From NCBI GenBank assembly GCA_963717375.1, contig OY970329.1, positions 496,001 through 560,000 of the forward strand: a DNA stretch of 64,000 nt, in the 5' to 3' direction. Positions 17,901 through 24,159 of this stretch are shown one piece after another. This DNA comes from VRUE01 sp963717375 (GTDB lineage Bacteria > Actinomycetota > Thermoleophilia > Solirubrobacterales > 70-9). Numbering within the stretch: the stretch's first letter is position 1; every line of letters starts with the position of its first letter. A program made the translations under genes and the position numbers. A model generated the notes under the pieces. That model saw only the letters and a program-made list of their open reading frames with translations, was not told where the DNA came from and did no database searches.

Positions 17901-18958
17901 CTATCGGCGCGGCCGGTGATGTGCAGGTTGCCAGCCCCGTCGAGGTGCCCCAGGTCGCCAGTCTCATACCAACCGTCGGAGCTCGGCTCGGCGCCAACGA
18001 TCCGGTAAGGGCGCGCCGGCGGGCGCCGCCTTACCGCGACCTCGCCGCCCTCGCCGATCCGCATCTCGACGTCATCAAGCGGCGCCCCGACGCCCTCGTC
18101 CTCGCCGCCCGCGGCGAGGGTTATCTGACCGCCCTCGGTCAGCCCGTAGTGGGAGCGCAGCGGCGTGCCGGTCGCCTCCCGCCAAGCGGCGACAAGCTCC
18201 GGCGGCACAGCCTCACCGGCGGCGATCGCACCGCGCAAGCTCCAGTCACCGGCGATCTCCGGCTCCTGCTTCAGCGCCTCGAGGTAGCGGCGGAAGAGAA
18301 AAGGAACCGAGAGCAGCACGGTCGGCACCTCGGCCCGGGCCAGGTCGCTGAACTCGCCCGGCTCGAGCATGCCTTTGCTGAGCAGCACGGTGGCGCCGCT
18401 GAGCAGCCCGCCGAGCACGCCGGCGCCGAAGCAGTAGAGGTGGGCGAGCGGCGTCGTGCACCAGAGCACATCGTCCTCGCCGTAGCCGGCCGCGGCGGCG
18501 AAGGAGCCAGCGTTGAGCAGGAGGCTCTCCCAGCCGAGCTCGACGACCTTGGGCAGGCCGCTGCTGCCGGAGCTGCAGAGTCCCAGCGCCAGCTCCCCCG
18601 CTCCATCGCCACCCGATCCGCCCGCCTCGACGAAGAGCGCCTCGGCCCGCTCGACCTCCCACGCCGTCGCGTCGGCATCGACGAGCAGCAGGCCGTTGCC
18701 CGCGCAGCTCTCGGTGAGGATCGCCTCGACGTCGCCGACGGTCCTGCCGGCCGCGAACGCCCGCCGCCCGGGCCGCGGCCGGCTCGCGGCCTCGTCGAGC
18801 AGCCCCGCCAGCTCGCCGTAGCTGCGCGAGTCGGCGCCGTCGGTCAAGGCGACGCGACCCGGCTCTCGCCGGGCCGTCGCCTCGACCGCGGCGCGCAGCC
18901 CCTTCAGCGGATCGGCGTCGATGCTGGCATCTCCCTGGCTACCGACACTTGAGCTCAT
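5933..18958 (-). CDS. Type I PKS: AMP-ligase-ACP loading part plus two extension modules
   Basis: 4341 residues. Loading part: adenylate-forming ligase 1-450 (P-loop SSGSSGLPK 129-137; catalytic Lys440 in TGKVRR) and ACP (Ser498). Module 1: KS (Cys726, His861, His899), AT (GHSVG Ser1184; HAFH 1284-1287), DH (His1491, Asp1652), ER (about 1890-2200, NADPH loop 2028-2036), KR (LDD 2301-2303, Tyr2358), ACP (Ser2523). Module 2: KS (Cys2752, His2887, His2925), AT (Ser3203; HAFH 3303-3306), DH (His3508, but Glu3673 where Asp is expected), KR (Tyr4059), ACP (Ser4223). The last 70 residues form a C-terminal docking tail. HAFH in both ATs predicts malonyl-CoA. Module 1 should reduce its unit fully; module 2 may stop at the hydroxyl. 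The start overlaps the PPTase stop (ATGA), so the genes are translationally coupled. Confidence 0.97.
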   Translation of the reverse strand: MSSSVGSQGDASIDADPLKGLRAAVEATARREPGRVALTDGADSRSYGELAGLLDEAASRPRPGRRAFAAGRTVGDVEAILTESCAGNGLLLVDADATAWEVERAEALFVEAGGSGGDGAGELALGLCSSGSSGLPKVVELGWESLLLNAGSFAAAAGYGEDDVLWCTTPLAHLYCFGAGVLGGLLSGATVLLSKGMLEPGEFSDLARAEVPTVLLSVPFLFRRYLEALKQEPEIAGDWSLRGAIAAGEAVPPELVAAWREATGTPLRSHYGLTEGGQITLAAGGEDEGVGAPLDDVEMRIGEGGEVAVRRRPPARPYRIVGAEPSSDGWYETGDLGHLDGAGNLHITGRADSRVNVAGKKVDPAEVEDALRECEGVEDCAVAGVEGSEGAEVVAFVCGDGEAGGGDGELRRELAARLSPYKLPRRFVRVEEIPRTLTGKVRRGELIAGLAAPAAAEAGPDASLLELVRAEAAGVVLGHRTAAEIDPGLSFKELGFDSLAAVSLCEALARASGLRVRATAVFDHPTPAALAGHLETLAGGAGAAATAVRSAGFIAEPIAIVGMSCRYPGGADSPERLWDLVSSGADAISGFPDDRGWDLEALYDPDPERLGTSYTRAGGFLAGADRFDAGFFGISPREALAMDPQQRLLLEAAWEAFEDAGIDPERRRATATAVFAGVMTRDYATGSLPESAEGYLTTGLAESVVSGRVAYSLGLEGPAVTVNTACSSSLVAIHLACQALRLDECSLALAGGVSVMATPAQFIEFSRQRGLAPDGRCKSFAAGADGTAWSEGVGVLVLERLSEARRNGHRVLATIRGSAINQDGASNGLTAPNGPSQERVIRQALANAGLEPGEVDVVEAHGTGTALGDPIEAGALLATYGQGRDEPLRLGSIKSNIGHTLAGAGVAGAIKMVQAMRHGVLPRTLHVEQPSPHVDWESGKVELLTEAEPWEVDGRPRRAGVSSFGISGTNAHLILEQAPEADGVERTAEDPTAMDAPSRQIEPLPWLLSARGEAALRAQAERLHSHLRERPELDPLDIGFSLATARSQLSHRAVLLGGGREELLGSLAGLASGEPAAGTWLGQAGAGKTAFLFTGQGAQRAGMGVELYAAFPAFAEALDALCAGFDPRLERPLQELLFAEPGSAEAALLDRTEFTQPALFAIEVALFRLLESWGLRPDFLAGHSVGELSAAHVAGVLSLPDACELVAARGRLMGELAEGGAMVAIGATEGEVREALAGLEERLSIAAVNGPESTVVSGEEDAALELAERFKGEGHKTARLRVSHAFHSHRMEPMLEELAAVAAGLELSAPAIPIVSDVSGELLNAAQATSPEYWARQAREPVRFLDAVRTLAAEGATRFLELGPDGVLSAALDDCLEEAAIALAVPLLRKDRPEAETITASLAQAHAAGVEVEWGAFFEGSGGEWVELPTYAFQRERYWIEPGVAGGDPAGTGQAAAAHPLLGAEVQVADSGERLFTGRLSLATQPWLAGHAINGTVLLPGAAYVDLAVSVGAELGAPLLEELIGEAPLVLPEEGAVQIQLSVGEADEEGRRSLRLHSRPEGDPEAEWIRNASGTLAPPTDLPEGLGDWPPPGAEPIGIDSLYDELAEAGFEYGPAFQGLRAAWRRGEELFAEVEPGEGDAGAFAIHPALLDSALHLSFLADPGAEARLPFAWSGVSLHGAPASLRVRLSPAGEDGFALLADDASGNPVVSIEKLTLRPLDPGALQGAGASDDSLFCLLWQEVPLSEDATPLAEAWHCEPEPGPDPVAAAQSAAERALTELQRRLGEEESATLAVVTRGAVAARGGELPDLVTAPLWGLLRSAQAEHPGRFVLIDSDGSEASAEALGAALALAGEPQLALREGKLLAARLGRVDRAASRLLSSAQPWRLGIKEKGTLENLELLGAPEASAPLGPSEVRVAVSAAGLNFRDVLIALGSYPGEASIGAEGAGVVVEVGAEVSGLAAGDRVFGLIDNAFGPLAVADRRLLAPLPGGWSAAEGAAVPIASLTALYGLHDLAQLQPGKRVLVHAAAGGVGGFAVQLARERGAEVFATAHPDKWDLLREAGLDDGHIASSRDLKFKRQFLEATGGEGVDVVLDSLAGEFVDASLDLLPRGGRFLEIGKADIRDPERVAASHSRVVYRAYDLIEAGPERIEAMLGEVAGLFERGALRMPPISSWDVRRGAEAFRFMSQGRHSGKIVLSVPQLPDLEVTTLITGATGTLGALVARHVVERRGARNLVLVSRRGEQAPGAEELKAGLEELGASVQLAACDVGERAELEALIASIPADRPLRSVIHAAGVLDDGILASLSPERLGTVLAPKAKGAWNLHELTKGMELSEFVLFSSVAGSLGSPGQANYAAANSFLDALAARRQAEGLPATAIAWGLWAAESAMTGELGEADLARIRRGGMAPIGNAQGLELFDAAIASGEPASVAAPLEPAALRSLARAGELPPVFSDLVRRPGRRPAAGGTSLAQRLAGAPEAEREALVLELVRGEAATVLGHPSPAAIDPGRAFKDLGFDSLAAVELRNRLKTITGLRLSSTLVFDHPSVAAVASHLYEQVGDAGPRRGASVRTVASEEPIAIVGMACRFPGGVESPRQLWSLLAAGGDGIAPFPEDRGWDLERLYDPDPDQIGTSYAREGGFLAAADRFDAGFFGISPREATAMDPQQRILLEAAWEAFEQAGIDPLPLRGSQTGVFAGISSSDYGVNLRSAGDLEGHIGTGNLGSVLSGRVAYTLGLEGPAITIDTACSSSLVAMHLAAQALRAGECGLALAGGVTVLSTADNFIDFSRQRGLAPDGRCKAFSASADGTGFSEGVGVLVLERLSEAERNGHRVLATIRGSAINQDGASNGLSAPNGPSQERVIRQALANAGLGPADVDAVEAHGTGTALGDPIEAGALLATYGQERERALKLGSIKSNIGHTQAAAGVAGVIKMVEAMRNGVLPKTLHLDSPTPHVEWSAGKVELLGEAEPWEVDGRPRRAGVSSFGISGTNAHLILEQAPERPTAGGEESETSRPAPIPWPISAKGPEALAAQAARLRAELEQRPELDPADVGLSLATARARLSHRAVLLGSGREELLGALSALAAGEPSPAVFSGQAEAGKTAFLFTGQGAQRAGMGAELYVAFPAFAEALDALCAELDPHLDRPVQELLFAEPGSAEAGLLDRTEFTQPALFAIEVALFRLLESWGIEPDFLIGHSIGELSAAHVAGVLDLPATAALVCARGRLMGAMPEGGAMVAIAAAEEEVRAAIEDRDDVLSIAAINDPGSVVVSGEEDAALELAAHFKAEGHKTARLRVSHAFHSHRMEPMLEEFAAIAAGLDFQPPRIPIVSNLSGEQLTAEEATSPAYWARQVREGVRFRDGVRTLVAQGVAHFVELGPDGILSAMVAESLQTEERATAVPLLRKDRPEPEALFGALAQAHAGGLAVEWARFFAGAEPVELPTYAFQRRRYWVEPSAGPGDLSAAGLADSEHPLLGAAVAVAGSDEWLFSGRLSLRTHPWLADHAVFGAVIVPGTAYVDLALAAGAELGAETVEELVQEAPLILPEGGATQIQLSLGEADEEGCRSFALHSREEDAGTGWTRNASGTLCPRAAEPAGPDLATWPPPGAEPVEVEFLYDRLGEHGFHYGPAFAGLKAGWLRGEEIFGEVELDPARREEAGRFAIHPALLEASLHTDFLERSAESARLPFTWRGVTLHGPVPADSLRVHLTRTAEQGLVVTTADGSGRPVATIAELATRPVEPDQLRAASRARRDLLYRLAWREIPFPTEPAAETELWRCEADAGPDPAAAALATAETALARVQDWLAAEQREGVRLALVTRGAIAAEPGETPDLATAPLWGMLRSAQSEHPGSFLLVDTDGSDASEAVLGAALAADEPQLAIRQGTVMAARLAAAEEDRAGAPLDPGSTVLITGAAGGLGPHFARHLVERHGARHLLLLSRRGDEAEGAEALVAELAELGAEASFAACDVSDREALAKQLAEIPAERPLGAVLHCAGVIEDGVIDSLDPERLRSVFAAKVAGAWNLHELTAGMELSDFVLFSSISATIGSAGQANYAAANAFLEALAARRESLGLPAIALGWGAWEQPDGMTAALSDTDRARIARTGVAGLALDEGLELFDRARGAGDSLLPVRLDLDALRSAASAGTLPPLMRELVRAPARRERSTAGSLAERLAQTPEAEREAAVLDLVRSQAAAVLGHSSAAALPAERPFKDAGFDSLGAVELRNRLSEAAGVRLPSTLMFDHPNPAALAGFLLSRVAVEDQDGAGPRVGGELDKLESLLPSLEGEERAGAIARLQALLAGTSGDGVAAEAPNDDLETVSDDEMLKLIDEEFGAV

Positions 18959-19665
18959 TCTTTACCGGCGCTCCCGTCCGCGCCAACTTCGCCCTCCGGT
19001 CGGTCCCCATCGGTGGCGACGGCGATCGCCGCCAGCAGCAGCCCATCGCGGGCGAGCCAGCGGCCGCGGAAGCCGCCCAGCTCTCGGCCCGCCAGGGACG
19101 GCCCGGGAACGAGCAGACGCGCCGAGAAGGCCCGCCGCTCGCGGTCGATCTCCAACTGCGCGTCTTCGAAGCCGAGCCAGCGCCCGGCAAGCGGGAACCA
19201 GGCCTTGTACACCGCCTCCTTGGCGCTGAAGAGCAGCCGATCCCAGCTCACGGTGGGCTCTTCGCGCGCTAACGCCGCCAATGCCCGCCGCTCCTCGGGC
19301 AGGGCGATGTCGGCGAGCAGCCCATCGGGCAGGGCGGCGTCGGGCTCGGCGTCGATCCCGATCGAGACCAGGTCGGACTGGCGGGCCACCGCGCAGGCGC
19401 GATAGCCCTCGCAGTGGGTGATGCTGCCGGCGATTCCCGCCGGCCATCGCGGGGCACCTTTGGGGCCGCTCGGGATCGCCTGCGCCTCGACCCCGAGCTT
19501 CGCCAGGGCGGCGCGGGCGCAGGCGCGCCCGGTGCGAAACTCCCGCCGCCGCTTCTCCACGGCGCGCTCGATGACCGCTTTCTCCTCCGGGTAGAGGGGA
19601 GCGTCGGCGATGTCGCCGTGGACCTCGACCACGGCGGCGCCGGCCGGCATCAGCTCAGCCAACAT
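18955..19665 (-). CDS. pptT: Sfp/PptT-type 4'-phosphopantetheinyl transferase
   Basis: 236 residues. It transfers phosphopantetheine from CoA to the ACP serine. The family signatures are present: SITHCEGY, IGIDAEPD (Mg2+ ligands) and FSAKEAVYKAW (KExxYK). Length and the N-terminal pattern fit the actinobacterial PptT group. I chose the ATG at 19665, which lies inside the last codons of the upstream phosphoesterase (11-bp overlap); a longer frame upstream merely covers that gene. The stop overlaps the PKS start by 4 bp. Its position directly ahead of a PKS with three ACPs makes these ACPs the likely substrates, though a PptT usually serves the whole cell. Confidence 0.93.
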   Translation of the reverse strand: MLAELMPAGAAVVEVHGDIADAPLYPEEKAVIERAVEKRRREFRTGRACARAALAKLGVEAQAIPSGPKGAPRWPAGIAGSITHCEGYRACAVARQSDLVSIGIDAEPDAALPDGLLADIALPEERRALAALAREEPTVSWDRLLFSAKEAVYKAWFPLAGRWLGFEDAQLEIDRERRAFSARLLVPGPSLAGRELGGFRGRWLARDGLLLAAIAVATDGDRPEGEVGADGSAGKE

Positions 19666-20506
19666 GACTGGCTTCCGGCAGGATTTGGCGCGGCCCGCGA
19701 TCCTGGCCCCAGCCACCGCGCCGCTCGCGCGGGTAGCCCAGCGAGACCTCCTCGAAGCGCACGCCGTCATGCCAGGTCGTGCGCGGGATGTGGAGGTGAC
19801 CGTAGACGACCGCCGTGGCCCGAAAGCGCCGGTGCCAATCGGCGGTGCGGGTGGTGCCGCACCACTGGGCGAACTCGGGGTGGCGGAGGACGCGGGTCGG
19901 CTCGACCAGCAGGGGGAAGTGGTTGACGAGCACCGCCGGCAGGGCCGGCTCGACCTCCACTAACCGGGCTTCGGTCTCGAGCACCCGCGCCTCGCACCAA
20001 GCCTGGCGGCTCGGGTAGGGCTCGGGATCGAGGAGGAACTCATCGACGCAGACCACGCCGGCCTCATAGGCCCGCTCCAGCGCCTCCTGCCTGGTCGCGC
20101 CGACGTTGCTGCCGAAGCTGTAGTCGTAGAGCAGGAAGAGCGGCACCACCCGCGCCGGGCCACCCGGGCCGTTCCAGATCGGGTAAGGATCCTCGGGCGT
20201 GATCACACCAAGGCCGCGGCAGAGCTCGACCAGGTGGCGGTAGCGCCGTTCGCCCCGCAGTTCGGGCGGATCGCCGCGCTGGGTCAGCAACTCGTGATTA
20301 CCCGGCACCCAGACCACCTTGGCGAAACGTTCGCTGAGCAGCCGCAGCGCCCACTCGACGTCGGCCGGGGCGTCGGCGACGTCGCCGCAGACGATCAGCC
20401 AGTCCGCCTCGGACCCCGGCTCGATCAGGCCGACGATCTCGCGATTCTCTGGATGCTCCACATGCAGATCGCCGATCGCCAGCAGTTTCCCGTCGCTCAC
20501 CGCCAT
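19655..20506 (-). CDS. Metallophosphoesterase, PptH-like (phosphopantetheinyl hydrolase)
   Basis: 283 residues. All calcineurin-like phosphoesterase motifs are visible in order: GDLH, GDVAD, GNHE, VNHFP and GHLH, which bind two metals. In Mycobacterium tuberculosis the gene overlapping pptT (Rv2795c, PptH) is a phosphoesterase that removes phosphopantetheine from carrier proteins. The same overlapping arrangement here suggests the same role, opposing the neighbouring PptT. The start ATG at 20506 begins MAVSDGKLLAIGDLH; the open frame upstream is a shadow of the carboxyltransferase. It overlaps the carboxyltransferase stop by 10 bp and the PPTase start by 11 bp. Confidence 0.85.
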   Translation of the reverse strand: MAVSDGKLLAIGDLHVEHPENREIVGLIEPGSEADWLIVCGDVADAPADVEWALRLLSERFAKVVWVPGNHELLTQRGDPPELRGERRYRHLVELCRGLGVITPEDPYPIWNGPGGPARVVPLFLLYDYSFGSNVGATRQEALERAYEAGVVCVDEFLLDPEPYPSRQAWCEARVLETEARLVEVEPALPAVLVNHFPLLVEPTRVLRHPEFAQWCGTTRTADWHRRFRATAVVYGHLHIPRTTWHDGVRFEEVSLGYPRERRGGWGQDRGPRQILPEASHVG

Positions 20507-21960
20507 CCGGGTGGCGGCGGGCCGCCGCGGCGCTCGAGCGTGCCCAGAGCCCAGGCGAGCCGCTCCCGGGTCCGCCGCGGTTCGATCACCTCGTCGACGA
20601 ATCCGCCCCGTGCCGCTGCGGCGGCGCTGAGGTGCTCGCGCGAGTAGGCCGAGGCCAGCTCCTCCCGCCGCGCCAGGGGATCGCTCGCCGTCTGCCAGTC
20701 GCGGCGGTGGATGATCCCGGCGGCCGAGCCGGCCCCCATCACCCCGAGCTCGGCATCGGGCCAGGCGAAGACGAGATCGGCCCCAAGGTCCTTGGAGTTC
20801 ATCGTGATGAACGCCCCCCCGTAGGCCTTGCGCGTCACCACCGTCAGCTTCGGCACGGTCGCGGCGGCGAAAGCGCGTAAGAGGGTCGCGCCGAAGCGGA
20901 TCACCCCGGCCTCCTCCTGACGCAGCCCGGGCATGAACCCGGGCGTGTCGACGAGCACGATCAGCGGCAGGCCGAAGGAGTCGCAGGTCGCGACGAAGCG
21001 GGCGCCCTTCTGCGCCGATGCGGCGTCGAGCACGCCGCCGAGGTAGCGCGGCTGGTTCGCGATCACGCCCACCGGCCGGCCGTCGCAGCGGGCCAGCCCG
21101 GTGAGGATGTTGCGGGCCCACCGCGGCCCGACCTCAAGCAGCGAGCCGCTGTCGACGAGGCCGCCGATCACCGCCCGCACGTCGTAGACGCTGCGCGCCG
21201 ACGCCGGCACCTCGGCGCTTGGATCGTCGCGCTCGGGATCGGCCGGCAGCGCCCGCGGCGGCTCGCCGCCGGCGTGCTGGGGCAGGTAGCCGAGCAGCCG
21301 CCTGGACACATCCACGGCGCCGCGATCGTCCGCCGCGACCAGGTCGCAGACGCCGTTGCGCTCGTGCACCCTGTAGCCGCCGAGCTCCGCCGCGGCGATC
21401 TCCTCGCCCGCGACCTCGCGCACGACCGCCGGCCCGGTGAGGAACATCGTCGCGTCCTCGGTCATCACGGTGAAGTCGGTGAGCGAGGGCGAGTAACAGG
21501 CGCCTCCAGCCGCCACCCCGCTGACGATCGAGATCTGCGGAACGACGCCGGAGAGGGCGACGTTGCGGCGGAAGATCCTGCCGTAGCCGCCGAGCGCGGC
21601 CGTGCCCTCCTGCAGCCGCGCCCCGGCCGACTCGACCAAGCCGACGACCGGCATCCCCGAACGCCCGGCGAGCTGCATCACCCGGTCGATCGAGTCCGCG
21701 TGAGCGGCACCCAGCGAGCCGCCGAGGAAGCTCGCGTCTTGGGCGAAGCAGGCGATCGGGCGCCCGTCGACCCTGCCCAGCCCCGCCACCACTCCGTCGC
21801 CGTCGCCGGCCCGCCGGCCGAGCCAGGGAGAGCGCACGGCCGAGCGCAGCGGCTCAAAAGAGCCCTGGTCGCAGAGGCGATCGAGGCGCTCGCGCGGGCC
21901 CCGGGAGCCGGCCTGAGCGGTCGCCGCGGGATCGTTCGCGACCGTGATCGACCCGGCCAC
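20497..21960 (-). CDS. Acyl-CoA carboxylase carboxyltransferase (beta) subunit
   Basis: 487 residues, the usual length for AccD/PccB-type subunits. Both crotonase-fold halves are present: the N-terminal half with SGVAAGGACYSPSL and the C-terminal half with DTPGFMPG and RKAYGGAFITM. It transfers CO2 from biotin to acyl-CoA, giving malonyl- or methylmalonyl-CoA. In propionyl-CoA-specific PccB the residue after GGAY is Asp and governs specificity; here the matching residue is Ile (GGAF-I), which favours acetyl-CoA. That is inference from one position. Start is GTG at 21960, 4 bp after the regulator stop. The gene sits in the PKS operon, so it probably feeds extender units. No biotin carboxylase subunit is in the window. 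Confidence 0.93.
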   Translation of the reverse strand: MAGSITVANDPAATAQAGSRGPRERLDRLCDQGSFEPLRSAVRSPWLGRRAGDGDGVVAGLGRVDGRPIACFAQDASFLGGSLGAAHADSIDRVMQLAGRSGMPVVGLVESAGARLQEGTAALGGYGRIFRRNVALSGVVPQISIVSGVAAGGACYSPSLTDFTVMTEDATMFLTGPAVVREVAGEEIAAAELGGYRVHERNGVCDLVAADDRGAVDVSRRLLGYLPQHAGGEPPRALPADPERDDPSAEVPASARSVYDVRAVIGGLVDSGSLLEVGPRWARNILTGLARCDGRPVGVIANQPRYLGGVLDAASAQKGARFVATCDSFGLPLIVLVDTPGFMPGLRQEEAGVIRFGATLLRAFAAATVPKLTVVTRKAYGGAFITMNSKDLGADLVFAWPDAELGVMGAGSAAGIIHRRDWQTASDPLARREELASAYSREHLSAAAAARGGFVDEVIEPRRTRERLAWALGTLERRGGPPPPGWR

Positions 21961-21964
21961 GTGC

Positions 21965-22567
21965 CTAGTCCGTCGCGCTGGGCAACTCGTGACCGCAGTG
22001 CGGGCAGACGGTGAGGGAGCTTTTGCCCGCCTCCAGCGTTGCCCGGCCGGTCGCCGCCGGCTTCGGCGCCTGGCCCTGCGCCGCGCGCAGCTCGACCCTC
22101 AGGTCCGCGACCGAGAGGCGCTCCTCGAGCGCGCGGTCGAGCCAGCGCTTCTGCTCAGCGGGCTCCAGCGGAGCTAAAAGGACGTGGTGGCTCCAGGTCA
22201 ACTTGTCACTACGTAGTGACAAGTCGAACTGCGAGGCGACCCACGCCATGTTCCTCAGGCTCGCCACGTCGTAGCCGGTGACCCGCGCCGCCTCGGCGTA
22301 GCGCTCGCCCCAGCGTGCCGTGCCGTAGCGGATCCAATCGCCGATCCACCACTGGCTGCAGCGCCCGATCGCGCCGAGTCGCCTCCCAGTCGCCAACCAC
22401 GCCGCCTGACCGAGTTCGCCACGCGGATGCCAAGCGACTTTCGAGATCGCCGCTGGCGGGCGCCCTAGCGGTGGCGTGGCCGATGGCAGCGCCGGGCCGG
22501 ACCGGCCACCGCCGGCGGCCGGATCAAGCGGGGAAAGCGTTTGAACCGCATCTGAAGACCCTGTCAT
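21965..22567 (-). CDS. LmbU-family transcriptional regulator
   Basis: 200 residues. The core (about 70-145) has the WWIGDWIRYG, tyrosine-rich, SLRNMAWVAS, LTWSHH and EQKRWLDRA pattern of LmbU/NovE/HrmB proteins, pathway-specific activators of antibiotic clusters. A C-terminal CPHCGHE pair is half of a zinc ribbon. The first 45 residues are Pro/Gly-rich and probably disordered. ATG 22567 has GAGGG upstream; TTG 22600 is an alternative. It heads the operon carboxyltransferase-PptH-PptT-PKS and is a good candidate for its regulator. Two oddities: codon 131 is TTA (22175-22177), rare in such genomes, and a perfect 24-bp palindrome lies inside the gene. Confidence 0.82.
   Translation of the reverse strand: MTGSSDAVQTLSPLDPAAGGGRSGPALPSATPPLGRPPAAISKVAWHPRGELGQAAWLATGRRLGAIGRCSQWWIGDWIRYGTARWGERYAEAARVTGYDVASLRNMAWVASQFDLSLRSDKLTWSHHVLLAPLEPAEQKRWLDRALEERLSVADLRVELRAAQGQAPKPAATGRATLEAGKSSLTVCPHCGHELPSATD
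22202..22225. repeat. Perfect 24-bp palindrome inside the LmbU-like gene
   Basis: The half-site is ACTTGTCACTAC, followed directly by its reverse complement, with a TACGTA centre. It covers codons about 115-122 of the regulator, just before its conserved WSHH segment. It could be an operator or an mRNA hairpin; a chance 24-bp perfect palindrome is very unlikely at a given site. Confidence 0.9.
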
Positions 22568-22745
22568 TCGCAACCCTCGCCAAGGTGAGTGGAGAGACAA
22601 ACGCGGCGAGGTTCGACCCAGTTTTGCCGCCCCCCGCGCGACATGAATATGTGTATCAGTCCCGGTTCAACGCTCCCTACACCAATATGGTGCGAGCCCC
22701 CATGGCGGCGACACCAGAATGGTTGCCCCGCCGCTGCGGCCAGGC

Positions 22746-23993
22746 TCAATGGCGCTCGGTGGCCAACTGCAGGCCCTGGCCGGCCTCCGAGCCATCGAGA
22801 TCCTCCAGGCTCAGAGCTACCTCGAGCTCGGCATGACAGCTGGGCAGCAGGCGGCCGAGCGCCTCCTCGACCTTGCGCAGGCGCCGCTGCACCGTATGCC
22901 GGTCGATTTCCAGCGCGGCAGCCGCCGTCGCGGCGTTGAATCCCGCCGCGAAGTAGGCGCGCAGCGTCTCCCGCAGAACCAACCCCGAGTCGCCGTGTTC
23001 GTCGAGCGGCGCGAGGTAGGTTTCCCGCAGCGACTTGGCCAGCGCCTCGTCGCGCAGCACGGCGGCAAGCAGGATCACGTCGCTGGCCCGGACCAGCGGC
23101 TGGGAGCCGCGCAGCATCACCTGGCGGGCGGCCTGCGCCTCGTGGTGGGTGAGGCGCCAGCCGTCCAGCCCCCAGCGCGGCTCGCCGACCGCGAGCATGA
23201 CGTCGCCGAGCACCCCGGCCGCGAGGTACCGCTGCACCTCCGAGACGTCGAGCGGCTGCCGACCCCCGAGCCAGGCCCAAGCGCCGTCGTCTCCTCGCTT
23301 GATGACGAGGGGCTCGCGGCCCACGCCGGCCGCGAGGGTCCGGGCGGCCACATCGGCCCTGGCACCGGTCACGACCAGGCCAAGGTGCCAGGCCTCTAGT
23401 TCATAGTCGAGGCCGTCCGCGTCGAAGGGGGCGTCGCCGGCGAGCAGCCTCTTCACCCGTTCCGCCACCCGCTGTGCCGGCGAGCGCCGCATCAACTCCA
23501 GCTCGGCCATGTACTCGGCCGCGACCGAAGCCATTATGCGGTCGACGTGGGGGCTCTGGGTCCGCAGGACCTGCCGCAGGGCCTCGTTGGGGAAGCGGTC
23601 GGCTTCGTCCATGATGACCTCGCTGACCAGCCTGTCCCCGGCGGCGTAGCGCCGCAGCACGGTGTCCAGCCGGACCCCGCTGCGAGCGGCCCGCCGCGCC
23701 TGCATGGCGGCCGCCGGCGGCAGCGCGCCGATCTCCTCCTCCCCCTGCTCGATGCTCGTCAGCGCATAATCCACCGACTCCGCCACCGTGGCTCGCAGGC
23801 CAGCCCGGTACTCGGCGTCTTCGCTTTCCGCCGGCGAGGCGAGCGAGCGCACGCGGTTGAAGATCGCGTCTTCGATCTCGGCCGACCTGCCTCGCAGCCG
23901 CGCGACCAGCTCGGCCCGGATCTCGTCCTGCGACTTGGGCTGGTGATCGCTGGCGCGGTTCACCAGGCCCCGTGCTGCCCGACCGGCAGCCAC
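22746..23993 (-). CDS. PucR/CdaR-like helix-turn-helix regulator
   Basis: 415 residues. The C-terminus (about 345-400) has the PucR-type helix-turn-helix: LRAYFAAGFNAATAAAALEI followed by RHTVQRRLRKVEEALGR. The N-terminal 170 residues are helical with an RRYAAGDRLVSEVI segment common in actinobacterial members, followed by a GGDEF-like middle domain. These proteins are usually cytoplasmic activators sensing small molecules; the ligand cannot be read from sequence. It is transcribed toward the LmbU-like gene with a 178-bp gap, and divergently from the TetR gene. Whether it controls the PKS operon is open. Confidence 0.85.
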   Translation of the reverse strand: MAAGRAARGLVNRASDHQPKSQDEIRAELVARLRGRSAEIEDAIFNRVRSLASPAESEDAEYRAGLRATVAESVDYALTSIEQGEEEIGALPPAAAMQARRAARSGVRLDTVLRRYAAGDRLVSEVIMDEADRFPNEALRQVLRTQSPHVDRIMASVAAEYMAELELMRRSPAQRVAERVKRLLAGDAPFDADGLDYELEAWHLGLVVTGARADVAARTLAAGVGREPLVIKRGDDGAWAWLGGRQPLDVSEVQRYLAAGVLGDVMLAVGEPRWGLDGWRLTHHEAQAARQVMLRGSQPLVRASDVILLAAVLRDEALAKSLRETYLAPLDEHGDSGLVLRETLRAYFAAGFNAATAAAALEIDRHTVQRRLRKVEEALGRLLPSCHAELEVALSLEDLDGSEAGQGLQLATERH

Positions 23994-24159
23994 TCCCCCG
24001 CGTTCCCCCTCCAGGCAGCGTGTGCCCGAAGGCCTTGCCCTTTAAGCAAAGCTTCTAACCGCATCTTGCCCCCCTCTTTCCCGGTACACACGGTAGTACT
24101 CAAACTCCGCTGATGTCAACCCGGCCGCCGGCCTCTGCCGGTACGCCGGTGTTTCTGCC

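Noticed and set aside
15092..18952. A 1286-codon plus-strand frame opposite the loading part of the PKS
   Set aside because: High-GC antisense shadow without recognisable domains; the minus strand encodes ligase, ACP, KS and AT.
20507..21121. N-terminal extension of the phosphoesterase frame
   Set aside because: It overlaps the carboxyltransferase completely and reads as Arg-rich shadow; the phosphoesterase fold begins right after the ATG at 20506.
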